From assembly GCA_963712905.1 (NCBI GenBank), contig CAVQJU010000008.1, positions 372,001 to 436,000 of the forward strand: 64,000 nucleotides of DNA. Reading direction: 5' to 3'. Positions 47,903-56,221 of this stretch are shown one piece after another (position 1 is the first letter of the stretch; each line of letters opens with the position of its first letter). A program made the translations under genes and the position numbers. Source of the DNA: CAVQJU01 sp963712905. Its GTDB lineage: Bacteria; Acidobacteriota; Vicinamibacteria; Vicinamibacterales; CAVVIG01. The notes beneath the pieces were generated by a model. That model worked only from the letters and a program-made list of their open reading frames with translations. It was not told where the DNA came from and did no database searches.

Positions 47903-49090
47903 TCACAATCGTTCAACTGCCAGCGCGACGCCGTTGCCGCCGCCGAGGCAGAGTGTCGCGATGCCGCGCCTCAGGTTCCGCTCTTTGAGCGCGTAGAGGA
48001 GCGTCGTGAGAACGCGGCTGCCGCTCGAGCCGATCGCGTGGCCCAGGGCGACGGCGCCGCCGTTAACGTTGACCTTCGCCGGATCGAGATCGAGCTCGTT
48101 GAGCACGGCGACCGCCTGCACGGAAAACGCCTCGTTCAACTCGAAGAGATCGACATCGGCGAGCGCCCATCCGGTCTTGTCGAGCAGCCGGCGGACGGCG
48201 TCCACCGGGGTCATCAGCACGAATTTCGGCGAGAGGCCGCTGGTGGCCTGGCCCACGATCTGTGCGAGCGGTGACAAGCCGAGATCGCGCGCGCGGCCGG
48301 CGGACATGACGACCAGCGCGGACGCGCCGTCGTTGACGCCCGGGGCGTTGCCCGCCGTCACTGTCCCGTTGGCCTGAAATGCCGGCGCAAGCTTTCCGAG
48401 CGCCTCGACGGTCGAATCGGCGCGGATGCCTTCGTCCCGGTCAACGACGGCGGGTGGCCCTTTCTTCTGCGGGATCGACACGGGGAGGATCTCGGCCGCG
48501 AAGCGGCCGGCTTCGGTCGCCGCCGCCGCCTTCTGGTGGCTGAGCGCGGCGTACGCATCCTGCGCCGCGCGGCCGACGCGGTAACGTTCGGCGACGACTT
48601 CGCCCGCGTTGCCCATGTGGCACTGCTCGAAGGCGCACCACAGGCCATCCACGATCATCGCGTCGAGCAGTTCGGCGTTGCCCATCTTCGCGCCTTCGCG
48701 CACGCGCGGCAGCAGATACGGGCAGTTGCTCATGGACTCCATGCCGCCCGCGACGGCGATCTCGATGTCGCCGGCGCGAATCGCCTGGTCGGCCAGCATC
48801 ACGGCCTTGAGACCCGATCCGCAGACCTTGTTCACGGTCAGCGCGGCGACGTGGTCGGCCAGCCCGCCCCGAAGCGCGGCCTGGCGCGCGGGGTTCTGTC
48901 CCAGCCCCGCGCTCACCACGTTGCCCATGATGCACTCGTCGACCATCGCCGGGGCGATCCCCGCGCGGCGCACGGCCTCGGCCACGACGAGCGCGCCGAG
49001 CTCCGTCGCCTTCAGCGTCTTGAGCGCGCCGAGAAACTTCCCGGTGGGCGTGCGGACGGCGGAGACGATTACGGAAGGTTCAGGGTTCAA
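47903..49090 (-). CDS. Acetyl-CoA C-acetyltransferase (second thiolase)
   Basis: A 395-residue biosynthetic thiolase: catalytic Cys90 in NKVCGSGLKAV, HMGNAGEV, GGAVALGHAIGSSGSRV with the catalytic His, and CLGGGNGVAL with the second Cys. The only available start is a TTG at 49090 inside a GGTTCAAGGTTC repeat, which appears to have overwritten the native 5' end. Paired with the 3-hydroxybutyryl-CoA dehydrogenase. The other thiolase is at 3030-4223. Confidence 0.9.
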   Translation of the reverse strand: MNPEPSVIVSAVRTPTGKFLGALKTLKATELGALVVAEAVRRAGIAPAMVDECIMGNVVSAGLGQNPARQAALRGGLADHVAALTVNKVCGSGLKAVMLADQAIRAGDIEIAVAGGMESMSNCPYLLPRVREGAKMGNAELLDAMIVDGLWCAFEQCHMGNAGEVVAERYRVGRAAQDAYAALSHQKAAAATEAGRFAAEILPVSIPQKKGPPAVVDRDEGIRADSTVEALGKLAPAFQANGTVTAGNAPGVNDGASALVVMSAGRARDLGLSPLAQIVGQATSGLSPKFVLMTPVDAVRRLLDKTGWALADVDLFELNEAFSVQAVAVLNELDLDPAKVNVNGGAVALGHAIGSSGSRVLTTLLYALKERNLRRGIATLCLGGGNGVALAVERL

Positions 49091-49113
49091 GGTTCAGGGT
49101 TCAAGGTTCGCGG
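49078..49113. repeat. GGTTCAGGGTTCAA tandem repeat at the thiolase start
   Basis: Tandem, slightly varied GGTTCAGGGTTCAA units cover the thiolase start codon and the spacer to the DUF721 gene. A related GGTTCAGAGTTCAACC occurs near 34859-34875. It is a low-complexity dispersed repeat. Confidence 0.6.
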
Positions 49114-49129
49114 TTCGACGTCGTGCGTT

Positions 49130-49414
49130 CTACGTTCGCCGTTCCCTGACACTCAGCTCTTTGACCGCGTCAGGGCCGAGCAGCGTGTCCATGCGGCGGA
49201 GGATCAGGGCAGACGCGCGGCGGACTTCCTGGGCCCACTGGCGGGTTGCGGCGTCGACGATGAGCGTCGTCCCTTCGAGCCGCACCGCGGTCTCTCGCTC
49301 CAGCGCCGGGCCGACGGCGGCACGCCACACAAACGTCACTTTGCCGGGCGACAGGGGCGCTGCCCGCAGCAGCTCGGCGAGCGCGCCGGGAACCGCGGAG
49401 CTGAGCGGCCGCAT
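49130..49414 (-). CDS. DUF721 (DciA-like) protein
   Basis: A 94-residue protein of the DUF721 family (AELLRAAPLSPGKVTFVWRAAVGPALERETAVRLEGTTLIVDAATRQWAQEV). DciA members load the replicative helicase in many bacteria; the KH-like core seen here is shared, but whether this copy does so is inference. The ATG at 49414 is chosen over a GTG at 49441 that would abut maf. Divergent from maf. Confidence 0.75.
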   Translation of the reverse strand: MRPLSSAVPGALAELLRAAPLSPGKVTFVWRAAVGPALERETAVRLEGTTLIVDAATRQWAQEVRRASALILRRMDTLLGPDAVKELSVRERRT

Positions 49415-49441
49415 CAAATCGATCTTATCATTCAGCCTCAC

Positions 49442-50062
49442 ATGCGCCTGGTCCTTGCGTCCACGTCCCCGCGCCGCGCCGAGCTGCTCCGCGCGGCGGG
49501 CTTCACCTTCGACGTCCTGCCCGTCGACATCGACGAGGGTGTGCGCGCCGGAGAAACGCCCCGCGACTACGTCCGGCGGCTGGCGGCCGAGAAATCGGCG
49601 GCGGCCTGGGACGCCTCCAGGAATGTAGCGCGGGGCTTTCAGCCCCGCGACGGCGGCCCTGAAAGGGCCGCCCTACAGGATCTCATCGTCCTCGGCGCAG
49701 ACACGGCAGTGGTCGTGGACGACCAGATCCTGGGCAAGCCCCGCGACGACCAGGAGGCGGCCGCCATGCTCCGGCAGTTGTCGGGCCGCCGCCACGAGGT
49801 CCTGACGGGCGTGAGCCTGCGGTCGCACCGCGGAGAACGGGGATTTATCGGCGCGACCGGCGTCTATATGATGGAGCTCCGCGACGAGGACATCGCCTGG
49901 TACCTGGCAAGCGGCGAGGGCCGCGACAAGGCCGGCGCCTACGCGATTCAGGGCCTCGCCTCGCGGTTTATCCCGGGAATCGACGGGTCCTACGCCAACG
50001 TGGTCGGGCTCCCTGTCGCCGACGTTTCGTTACTCCTGAGCGCGCTTGCATCGGCGGGGTAG
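49442..50062 (+). CDS. maf: Maf-like nucleotide pyrophosphatase with an in-frame palindrome insertion
   Basis: A Maf/YceF-type nucleoside triphosphate pyrophosphatase that removes noncanonical nucleotides. Normal elements are LASTSPRRAELL, LIVLGADTAVVVD, LGKPRDDQEAAAML and DKAGAYAIQGLASRFI. Between residues 60 and 80 it carries 19 extra residues, NVARGFQPRDGGPERAALQ, encoded by a 52-bp GTAG...CTAC palindrome (49625-49676). Frame is kept both sides. The insert lies in the loop before the beta strand leading to GADT, away from the catalytic residues, so function may be retained. Confidence 0.9.
   Translation: MRLVLASTSPRRAELLRAAGFTFDVLPVDIDEGVRAGETPRDYVRRLAAEKSAAAWDASRNVARGFQPRDGGPERAALQDLIVLGADTAVVVDDQILGKPRDDQEAAAMLRQLSGRRHEVLTGVSLRSHRGERGFIGATGVYMMELRDEDIAWYLASGEGRDKAGAYAIQGLASRFIPGIDGSYANVVGLPVADVSLLLSALASAG
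49625..49676. repeat. 52-bp GTAG...CTAC bipartite palindrome inside maf, copy 3
   Basis: GTAGCGCGGGGCTTTCAGCC ... GGGCCGCCCTAC, 52 bp, all in the maf reading frame. Removing 54 bp (the element plus two bases) would leave a normal-length Maf. AGGA occurs on both sides (49619-49622 and 49677-49680), which may be a target duplication. Confidence 0.85.
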
Positions 50063-50102
50063 TCGGGCTATTCTGACGCTGAAATCTTTCCCAGAAGTCC
50101 TT

Positions 50103-50525
50103 ATGGCACATCGATATATCAAGATCGGCATCACCGCACTCGTGCTGGCGTCCGCATTCGGCTTCCTGATGTGGACGACGCTGCAGAACGGCACCGAGTA
50201 CTTCAAGCACGTGGACGAGGTCGTCGCCGAGCGCCAGGCCTGGGAAGGAAAGGCGCTGCAACTGCACGGCTACGTGATTCCTGGATCAATCTTTCGAAAC
50301 ACCAACACGCTTGAATACCGATTCAAGATCCAGAACAACCCGATCCGTGCCGAGAAACCAGGCAACGTGATGACCGTGACGTACTCGGGCATCGTCCCCG
50401 ATACATTCAAGGGCGAGGCCGAAGTCGTCCTGCACGGCAAGCTCAGCTCGGAAGGGTTTCACACCGACCCGAACGGCGTGATCGCCAAGTGCCCGTCGAA
50501 ATACGAAGCGGCCTCGGGATCCTGA
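50103..50525 (+). CDS. ccmE: Cytochrome c-type biogenesis protein CcmE, CxxxY variant
   Basis: The periplasmic haem chaperone of system I. The 140-residue protein has a membrane anchor (residues 7-25), a beta-barrel core (LHGYVIPGSI, EYRFKIQ, VTYSGIVPDTFKGEAEVVLHGKL) and the haem-binding segment VIAKCPSKYE. The usual His is Cys130 with Tyr134, i.e. CxxxY, the variant described in Desulfovibrio and archaea. An ATG at 50046 in frame is rejected. It starts a ccm cluster. Confidence 0.92.
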   Translation: MAHRYIKIGITALVLASAFGFLMWTTLQNGTEYFKHVDEVVAERQAWEGKALQLHGYVIPGSIFRNTNTLEYRFKIQNNPIRAEKPGNVMTVTYSGIVPDTFKGEAEVVLHGKLSSEGFHTDPNGVIAKCPSKYEAASGS

Positions 50526-50526
50526 G

Positions 50527-52374
50527 ATGTCATCCCTTGGTTCATTCCTCCTCCTTGCCGCCTTCGTCGTCTGCAGTTACGCCGCTGTCATCTCCGTCGT
50601 GGGAGCCCGCCGCCGCTCGCGGGCGCTGATTGAGAGCGGCATCGGCGCGTTCTACCTGATCGCCGCGCTGATGGCGGTGGCCTCCGCGGTCATGGTCAAC
50701 GCGTTCCTGACCGACGATTTCACGATCAAGTACGTCGCCCACTACTCGGAAGCCGCGCAGCCCCTCTTCTACAAGATCACGTCGTACTGGGGCGGCCTCG
50801 ACGGCTCGATCATGTTCTGGGTGTTCCTGCTGTCGATCTTCGGTTCGTGCGCCGTTTACACAAACCGGGAACGGCATCGCGAGCTGATTCCGTACGTCGT
50901 CGCCACCATCGCCGTCGTGCAGGGGTTCTTCCTGTTCCTGATGGTGGTGCACAAGAACCCGTTCACGACGTTCCTGACGGCGGCGGAACCCGATGGCAAG
51001 GGGCTGAACCCGCTGCTGCAGAACTACTGGATGGCGATTCACCCGCCGTCCCTCTACACGGGCTTCGTCGGCATGACGATCCCGTTCGCGTTCGGCATCG
51101 CCGCGCTCATCACCGGGCACCTGGACGACTCGTGGCTGCGCGCCGTCCGCCGCTGGACGATGGTCAGCTGGCTGTTCCTGTCCTTCGGCCTGACGCTCGG
51201 GATGATCTGGGCCTACGAAGTGCTCGGCTGGGGCGGCTACTGGGGATGGGATCCGGTCGAGAACGCCGGGCTGCTGCCATGGTTCACGGCCACCGCATTT
51301 CTGCACTCGGTGATGGTGCAGGAGCGCCGCAGCATGCTGCGCGTCTGGAACGTCGTGCTCGTGATCACGACGTTCTTCCTGACGATCTTCGGGACCTTCA
51401 TGACGCGTTCGGGCGTGGTGCAGTCGGTGCACGCGTTCGGCGAAGACGTGGAACTGGCGCGCCTGTTCATCGGCTTCATGGTGGTGATCGTCACGTTCAG
51501 CTTCGGCCTGGTCATCTACCGGCTGCCGCTGCTCCGGGCCCGCAACGAGCTCGACTCGTGGATTTCCCGCGAGGCGGCGTTCCTCGTCAACAACTGGATC
51601 CTGTTGTTCTCGGCGTTCTTCATCCTGTTCGCGACGATGTTCCCGACGCTCAGCGAGGCTGTCACGGGCAACCGCATCGCGGTCGCGCAGCCGTTCTTCA
51701 ACAAGTGGATGCTGCCGATCGGGTTCATCCTGCTGTTCCTGACCGGTATCGGCCCGCTGCTCGCGTGGCGCAAGTCCGCGATCAGCAACCTGCGCGACTC
51801 GTTCCTGTTCCCAGTCAGCGCGGGGATCGTTACGGCGGCGGCCCTCGCCGCGCTCGGCTTCAGGGTCTGGGTGTCGGGCCTGTGCTTCGCGCTGTGCGCG
51901 TTCGTGGCGGGAACGGTCGCCCAGGAATTCTGGCGCGGCGCGAACGTGCGTCGGCGGGCGACGGGCACGGACGTCTTCACGGCGCTCGTGGGCCTGGTCG
52001 GCCGGAACAAACGCCGGTACGGCGGCTACATCGTCCATGTCGGCATCGTGCTGATCTTCCTCGGCTTCGCTGGGAACGGGTACAAGCGCGACCAGCAGAT
52101 GCTGCTCAAGCTGGGCGAAAAGGGCACCATCGGCGCCTACACCGTCCGCAACGACGGCATCAAGCTCACTGACGACGGCCAGAAGCAGGTGACTCACGGG
52201 GTACGTCGGCGGTCTTCAAGGACGGCAAGCAGCTCGACACGATGTACCCGGGCAAGTCGTCGTTCCACAAACACGAAAGCGAGCCACCGCGCACGGACGT
52301 GGCGATCCGTCGCACGCCGGCCGAAGACTTCTACGTCATCATGCCGGCCGTCGAGCTCGGCACGCAGACGATGA
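50527..52374 (+). CDS. ccmF: Cytochrome c haem lyase CcmF, frameshifted
   Basis: The membrane haem lyase that ligates haem to apocytochrome. It has about a dozen helices and the WWD signature region GWGGYWGWDPVENAGLLPW, plus the conserved His set (HPPSLYTGF, WFTATAFLHSVMVQERR). The reading frame breaks near 52200; translation after that is noncoding (Arg/Ser-rich). The frame at 52242-53015 continues the real sequence, so a one-base deletion (or two-base insertion) splits the gene. The break is in the periplasmic loop before the last helices. Confidence 0.88.
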   Translation: MSSLGSFLLLAAFVVCSYAAVISVVGARRRSRALIESGIGAFYLIAALMAVASAVMVNAFLTDDFTIKYVAHYSEAAQPLFYKITSYWGGLDGSIMFWVFLLSIFGSCAVYTNRERHRELIPYVVATIAVVQGFFLFLMVVHKNPFTTFLTAAEPDGKGLNPLLQNYWMAIHPPSLYTGFVGMTIPFAFGIAALITGHLDDSWLRAVRRWTMVSWLFLSFGLTLGMIWAYEVLGWGGYWGWDPVENAGLLPWFTATAFLHSVMVQERRSMLRVWNVVLVITTFFLTIFGTFMTRSGVVQSVHAFGEDVELARLFIGFMVVIVTFSFGLVIYRLPLLRARNELDSWISREAAFLVNNWILLFSAFFILFATMFPTLSEAVTGNRIAVAQPFFNKWMLPIGFILLFLTGIGPLLAWRKSAISNLRDSFLFPVSAGIVTAAALAALGFRVWVSGLCFALCAFVAGTVAQEFWRGANVRRRATGTDVFTALVGLVGRNKRRYGGYIVHVGIVLIFLGFAGNGYKRDQQMLLKLGEKGTIGAYTVRNDGIKLTDDGQKQVTHGVRRRSSRTASSSTRCTRASRRSTNTKASHRARTWRSVARRPKTSTSSCRPSSSARRR

Positions 52375-53015
52375 GCCTGGAGATTCACATCAATCCGCTG
52401 GTGAATTGGATCTGGATGGGCTTCGGCATCATGGCGTTCGGCACCGGCATTGCGCTGCTGCCGGAGAGCACGTTCGCCTTTGCGATGGCGAAAATGCCGG
52501 CCGAGGCCGCGACGACGGCGCTGACCATCCTTCTGTCCTTCGGGCTCGTCCTCGGCGGCGGCACGAAAGCGTCGGCCCAGATGACCGGCGACGCGGCGAC
52601 CCAGACCTCGCACTACGCCCGCACGCCGGCCGAGGCCAAGCTGCAGCACGAGATCGTCTGCACCTGCGGCTGCGGCCACATCACGATCGCGGAGTGCCGC
52701 AAGGATCCGTGCGTCACGTCCCACGAACTGCGCGGGGAAGTTGCGGCCTTGATCGACCAGGGCAAGTCGCACGACGAGATCATCCAGGCGGTCGTCGCGA
52801 ACCACAGCGAGGAAGTGCTCGGCGCGCCGATCGACAAGGGCTTCAACCGGCTGGCCTGGCTGTTTCCGTACCTCGCCGGCGCCACCGGCGCCATCCTCAT
52901 CGGGCTGTCCGCGATGAAGTGGACGCGCCGCGCGGAACCCGCCGCGGCAACGGCGGCGCCGATCGACGCGGAGATGGCCGAACGTCTCGACGATGAGCTC
53001 AGAAACCTCGACTGA
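52242..53015 (+). CDS. CcmF C terminus fused to CcmH-like thiol domain
   Basis: The first 75 residues are the end of CcmF (MYPGKSSFHKHESEPPRTDVAIRRT, FELGTQTMSLEIHINPLVNWIW-like, LLPESTFAFAM). Without a stop these run into a second transmembrane segment and a CcmH domain: LQHEIVCTCGCGHITIAECRKDPC, then a helix bundle and a final anchor. CcmH reduces apocytochrome cysteines. The thiol motif differs from the usual LRCxxCQ by extra Cys. A separate ccmH start is possible at an internal ATG, but no stop separates the two. Confidence 0.75.
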   Translation: MYPGKSSFHKHESEPPRTDVAIRRTPAEDFYVIMPAVELGTQTMSLEIHINPLVNWIWMGFGIMAFGTGIALLPESTFAFAMAKMPAEAATTALTILLSFGLVLGGGTKASAQMTGDAATQTSHYARTPAEAKLQHEIVCTCGCGHITIAECRKDPCVTSHELRGEVAALIDQGKSHDEIIQAVVANHSEEVLGAPIDKGFNRLAWLFPYLAGATGAILIGLSAMKWTRRAEPAAATAAPIDAEMAERLDDELRNLD

Positions 53016-53553
53016 CAGCCCGCGATCCGACCAGGGCCTGCAGGCCTGGCAGTTCTTCGTTCTCGCGGCGCTCGGCTGCGCGACGGCGGCGACGTTTCTC
53101 GCCCGCGGGCAGGGCTACCTGCCCATCCTCCTGATCTCCGTCCTGATGGCGGCCACGGTGCTCGTCGGCATCGCCATGTTGCGGGCCGTCCGGCCGCTCG
53201 TGTCCGAGCACGACGATCGGACGACGATGGTAGGGCAGCGGACACGCGCCGCCCTCGAGCGCGAAAAGCTCCTCGCCCTGCGCGCCATCAAGGAGCTCGA
53301 GTTCGACCGCGCGATGGGGAAGCTCTCCGAATCGGACTGGCAGGAGATGTCCGGCCGTCTGCGCGCGCGCGCCGCGCGCCTGATGCGTCAGCTCGACGCC
53401 GGCGCGGGCTACCGCGAGCAAGTCGAACAGGAAGTGGCCAAGCGTATCGGGAGCTCCGAGACCGAGGCGCCGGCCGCGCGTTTCTGTTCGGCGTGCGGGA
53501 CCGCGAGGGACGCCGATGCGAAGTTCTGCAAGAATTGCGGGACGAAGCTATGA
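52993..53553 (+). CDS. Membrane protein with zinc-ribbon tail
   Basis: A 186-residue protein: two transmembrane helices (FFVLAALGCATAATFL; LPILLISVLMAATVLVGIAML), a helical cytosolic region (LEREKLLALRAIKELEFD) and a C-terminal zinc ribbon FCSACGTARDADAKFCKNCG (two CxxC). It overlaps the CcmH end by 23 bp. Position and topology suggest a CcmI-like role in cytochrome maturation, but no TPR is present. Confidence 0.72.
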   Translation: MSSETSTDSPRSDQGLQAWQFFVLAALGCATAATFLARGQGYLPILLISVLMAATVLVGIAMLRAVRPLVSEHDDRTTMVGQRTRAALEREKLLALRAIKELEFDRAMGKLSESDWQEMSGRLRARAARLMRQLDAGAGYREQVEQEVAKRIGSSETEAPAARFCSACGTARDADAKFCKNCGTKL

Positions 53554-54797
53554 CGCGACATGAGGTCGGGCGAGGCGGGCAGGACGGGCAGGGCAGGCTG
53601 GGACGGACAGCCACGCTGCTCGTATGCCTGATCGTGTTCGCTGGTGCGAGCGCCTTTGGCCAATTTCAGATGCCCGATCCGAAGCAGATGGCGGGCATCC
53701 CGCGGCCGGTCGACGATCTGCCGGCGGGCAGCGTCTCGGTGCGTCTGATCCGCGGTCAGCTCTCGAACAACATCGTCGACCATCCGGTCGAATTGCATTT
53801 CGGCAACGGCCGGGTGCTCACCGTCAAGACCGACGAAGGCGGCCGCGCGCAGTTCGACAAGCTGCCGGCCGGGTCGCCCGTGAAAGCCAGCGCGGACGTG
53901 GACGGCGAACGGCTCGAGTCCCAGGAATTCCTCGCGCCGGCGCAGGGCGGCATCCGCCTGATGCTGGTGGCCACGGACAAGGCGGCCGCGGCGAAAAGCG
54001 GCGTGCCGGCCGTGACCGGACAGGTCGCGCTCGGCGGCGACACGCGCATCGTGCTCGAGCCAGGCGATGAAGTCATCGACGTGTATTTCCTCCTCGACAT
54101 CGTCAACAGCGCGAGCACGCCCGTGACACCCGCAACGCCGTTTCGCTTCGACATGCCGGCCGGGGCGCAGGGCACGACCCTGATGGACGGCTCGTCGCCG
54201 CTGGCGAAAACCAGCGGGTCGCACGTTACCGTGGACGGCCCGTTTCCGCCGGGACGCACGACGGTCCAGGTGGCGTGCCAGCTCCCGGTGACGGCTGGGT
54301 CGATGGACGTCGTGCAGTCGTTTCCGGCGAACCTCGAGCGCCTGGCCGTCCTGGTGAGGAAGGTCGGCGACACGAAACTGGCCTCGCCGCAGCTCCAGCA
54401 GCAGCGGGACGTTCCGAACGAGGGCCAGATCATCATCGCCGCCATGGGCGGCGCGGTGGCGGCGGCCCAGCCGATCACCCTGACGCTGTCCGAACTGCCG
54501 CACCACAGCCTGGCGCCGCGCTGGATCGCGCTGTCCATGGCCGCCCTCATCGTTCTTGCCGGCGTCTGGGCCGGGACTCGGCCCGACGACTCGTCGGCAC
54601 GTGAAGGCGAGCGCAAGCGGTTGATCGCCCGTCGCGAAAAGCTCCTCGCCGAGCTGGTCCGGCTCGAGAACGACTACCGCAGCGGCCGGGCGGAGCGGGC
54701 GAAATACGCGTCGCGCCGAGAAGACCTCGTCACCTCGCTCGAGCATGTGTACAGCGCGCTCGACGACCCCGACGACCCCGTGGGCGTCGCGGCCTGA
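53550..54797 (+). CDS. Large exported protein of the ccm cluster
   Basis: A 415-residue protein, ATGA-coupled to the previous gene. The first 17 residues after Met (TRHEVGRGGQDGQGRLG) are encoded by a G-rich repeat. Then come a signal/anchor (LLVCLIVFAGASAFG), beta-sandwich (carboxypeptidase-regulatory-like) domains, a C-terminal transmembrane helix (SMAALIVLAGVWAG) and a basic coiled-coil tail. It may be a peripheral factor in cytochrome c maturation; no named family is recognised. Confidence 0.65.
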   Translation: MTRHEVGRGGQDGQGRLGRTATLLVCLIVFAGASAFGQFQMPDPKQMAGIPRPVDDLPAGSVSVRLIRGQLSNNIVDHPVELHFGNGRVLTVKTDEGGRAQFDKLPAGSPVKASADVDGERLESQEFLAPAQGGIRLMLVATDKAAAAKSGVPAVTGQVALGGDTRIVLEPGDEVIDVYFLLDIVNSASTPVTPATPFRFDMPAGAQGTTLMDGSSPLAKTSGSHVTVDGPFPPGRTTVQVACQLPVTAGSMDVVQSFPANLERLAVLVRKVGDTKLASPQLQQQRDVPNEGQIIIAAMGGAVAAAQPITLTLSELPHHSLAPRWIALSMAALIVLAGVWAGTRPDDSSAREGERKRLIARREKLLAELVRLENDYRSGRAERAKYASRREDLVTSLEHVYSALDDPDDPVGVAA

Positions 54798-55495
54798 TGG
54801 TCCAGTTCGACGAAGTTCGGCTGGTCGATGTGTCGCGGCACTTCGGCCGGCGCCGTGCTGTCTCGCAGATTTCCCTCACGATTCGCTCCGGCGAAATCCT
54901 CGGCCTGCTTGGCCCGAACGGCGCGGGCAAGTCCACCATCATCGGGATGCTCGCGACGCTGGTCGCGCCGACCTCAGGCAGCATCACCTACGGCGGAGCG
55001 GCCGCCCGCGCGCTCGGCGGCCGGCTGCGGAGCGCCATCGGACTCCTGGCCCACGAGCTTCACCTCTACACCGAGCTGTCCGCCAGACAGAACCTGACCT
55101 TCTTCGCGCAGCTTCACGGGCTCGGCGCGAACGGCGCGGTTGATCGCGGCCTGGCTGCCGCCGGCCTCACCGATCGGGCCGACGACGAAGTGTCGGGGTT
55201 CTCGCGCGGGATGCGCCAGCGGCTCGCCCTCGAGCGCGCCCTCCTGCACGATCCGCGGCTGGTGCTCATGGACGAGCCGTTCACGGGTCTGGACGACGCC
55301 GCCACGCAGATCGTCACGGACCGGCTGCGCCGCCTGGCCGCGGCCGGTGCGATCATCGTCATGGCGACGCACGACCTCGACCTGGCCGACGGGCTCGTGA
55401 GCCGCGTGGCAGTGGTGCGAGGCGGGCGGCTCATCAAGGACGAAGCGGGCGGGCAGAACCTCCGGGCGCGCTATCGCGCGCTGGTCGGCAACTGA
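54797..55495 (+). CDS. ccmA: Haem-export ABC ATPase CcmA
   Basis: A 232-residue ABC ATPase with Walker A GPNGAGKST, signature SGFSRGMRQRLALERALL, Walker B LVLMDEPFTGLDD and switch His (MATHDLDLA). CcmAB power release of holo-CcmE from CcmC. The next gene encodes CcmB. Confidence 0.9.
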   Translation: MVQFDEVRLVDVSRHFGRRRAVSQISLTIRSGEILGLLGPNGAGKSTIIGMLATLVAPTSGSITYGGAAARALGGRLRSAIGLLAHELHLYTELSARQNLTFFAQLHGLGANGAVDRGLAAAGLTDRADDEVSGFSRGMRQRLALERALLHDPRLVLMDEPFTGLDDAATQIVTDRLRRLAAAGAIIVMATHDLDLADGLVSRVAVVRGGRLIKDEAGGQNLRARYRALVGN

Positions 55496-55496
55496 G

Positions 55497-56174
55497 ATGT
55501 TCCTCAAAGTTGCCGTCCTGGTGTTGAAGAAAGACCTCGCCATCGAGGCGAAGAGCCGCGAAATCCTCTACACGACGGTCTTCTTCGCGATCTCGTGCCT
55601 GTTGATCTTCTCGGTCGCGTTCGTCAAGGAAGGCGTGCCCGCCGAGGATGCGGCGTCCGGCATCCTGTGGATCGCGCTGGCGTTCTCGGGCACGATTGCG
55701 CTCGGCCGCACGTTCGAGCGCGAACGCTACGGCGAGACGCTGCGGGCGCTGCTCATGGCGCCGGCGTCGCGGCCGGCCATCTACGTCGGCAAGCTCCTCG
55801 GCATGATCCTGTCCATGCTGTCCACCCAGGTGGTCCTGCTGCCGCTCGTGGCATTCCTGTTTCGCGCGCCGCTGTTCGCGCGGCCTCTGCTGTTGGCGGC
55901 GCTCCTCGGCCTCGGGACGCTCGGGTTCGCGTCGGTGGGGACGCTGTTCGCGGCGATGCTCGTGCGGACGCGGAGCCGGGATGCGCTGCTGCCCATCCTG
56001 TTGTATCCGATCACGGTACCCGTCATCATAGCGGGCGTACGGGGAACATCGGCCCTCGTGCAGGCGCCGCCGGACGAGGCGATCGCGACGCTCTGGATAG
56101 GCCTGCTGACGGGTTTCGACGTGGTGTTCGTGACGCTGGCGTTGTGGACGTTCGAACCGCTCATGACCGAATAG
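55497..56174 (+). CDS. ccmB: Haem exporter subunit CcmB
   Basis: A 225-residue integral membrane protein with six helices. It has the ccmB signatures near the start (IEAKSREILYTTVFFAISCLLIFS) and RERYGETLRALLMAP, and IKLLGMI-like following. It forms the ABC transporter with CcmA. A G-rich repeat follows its stop at 56173-56215. Confidence 0.9.
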   Translation: MFLKVAVLVLKKDLAIEAKSREILYTTVFFAISCLLIFSVAFVKEGVPAEDAASGILWIALAFSGTIALGRTFERERYGETLRALLMAPASRPAIYVGKLLGMILSMLSTQVVLLPLVAFLFRAPLFARPLLLAALLGLGTLGFASVGTLFAAMLVRTRSRDALLPILLYPITVPVIIAGVRGTSALVQAPPDEAIATLWIGLLTGFDVVFVTLALWTFEPLMTE

Positions 56175-56215
56175 GGCAGGCGGGGCGGGCAGGACTGGCG
56201 GGGCCGGCAGGGAAA
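56173..56215. repeat. G-rich repeat after ccmB
   Basis: GGGCAGGCGGGGCGGGCAGG followed by GGCGGGGCCGGCAGGG: the same dispersed motif as between aroF and tyrA. It separates ccmB from ccmC. Confidence 0.6.
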
Positions 56216-56221
56216 AGACTG

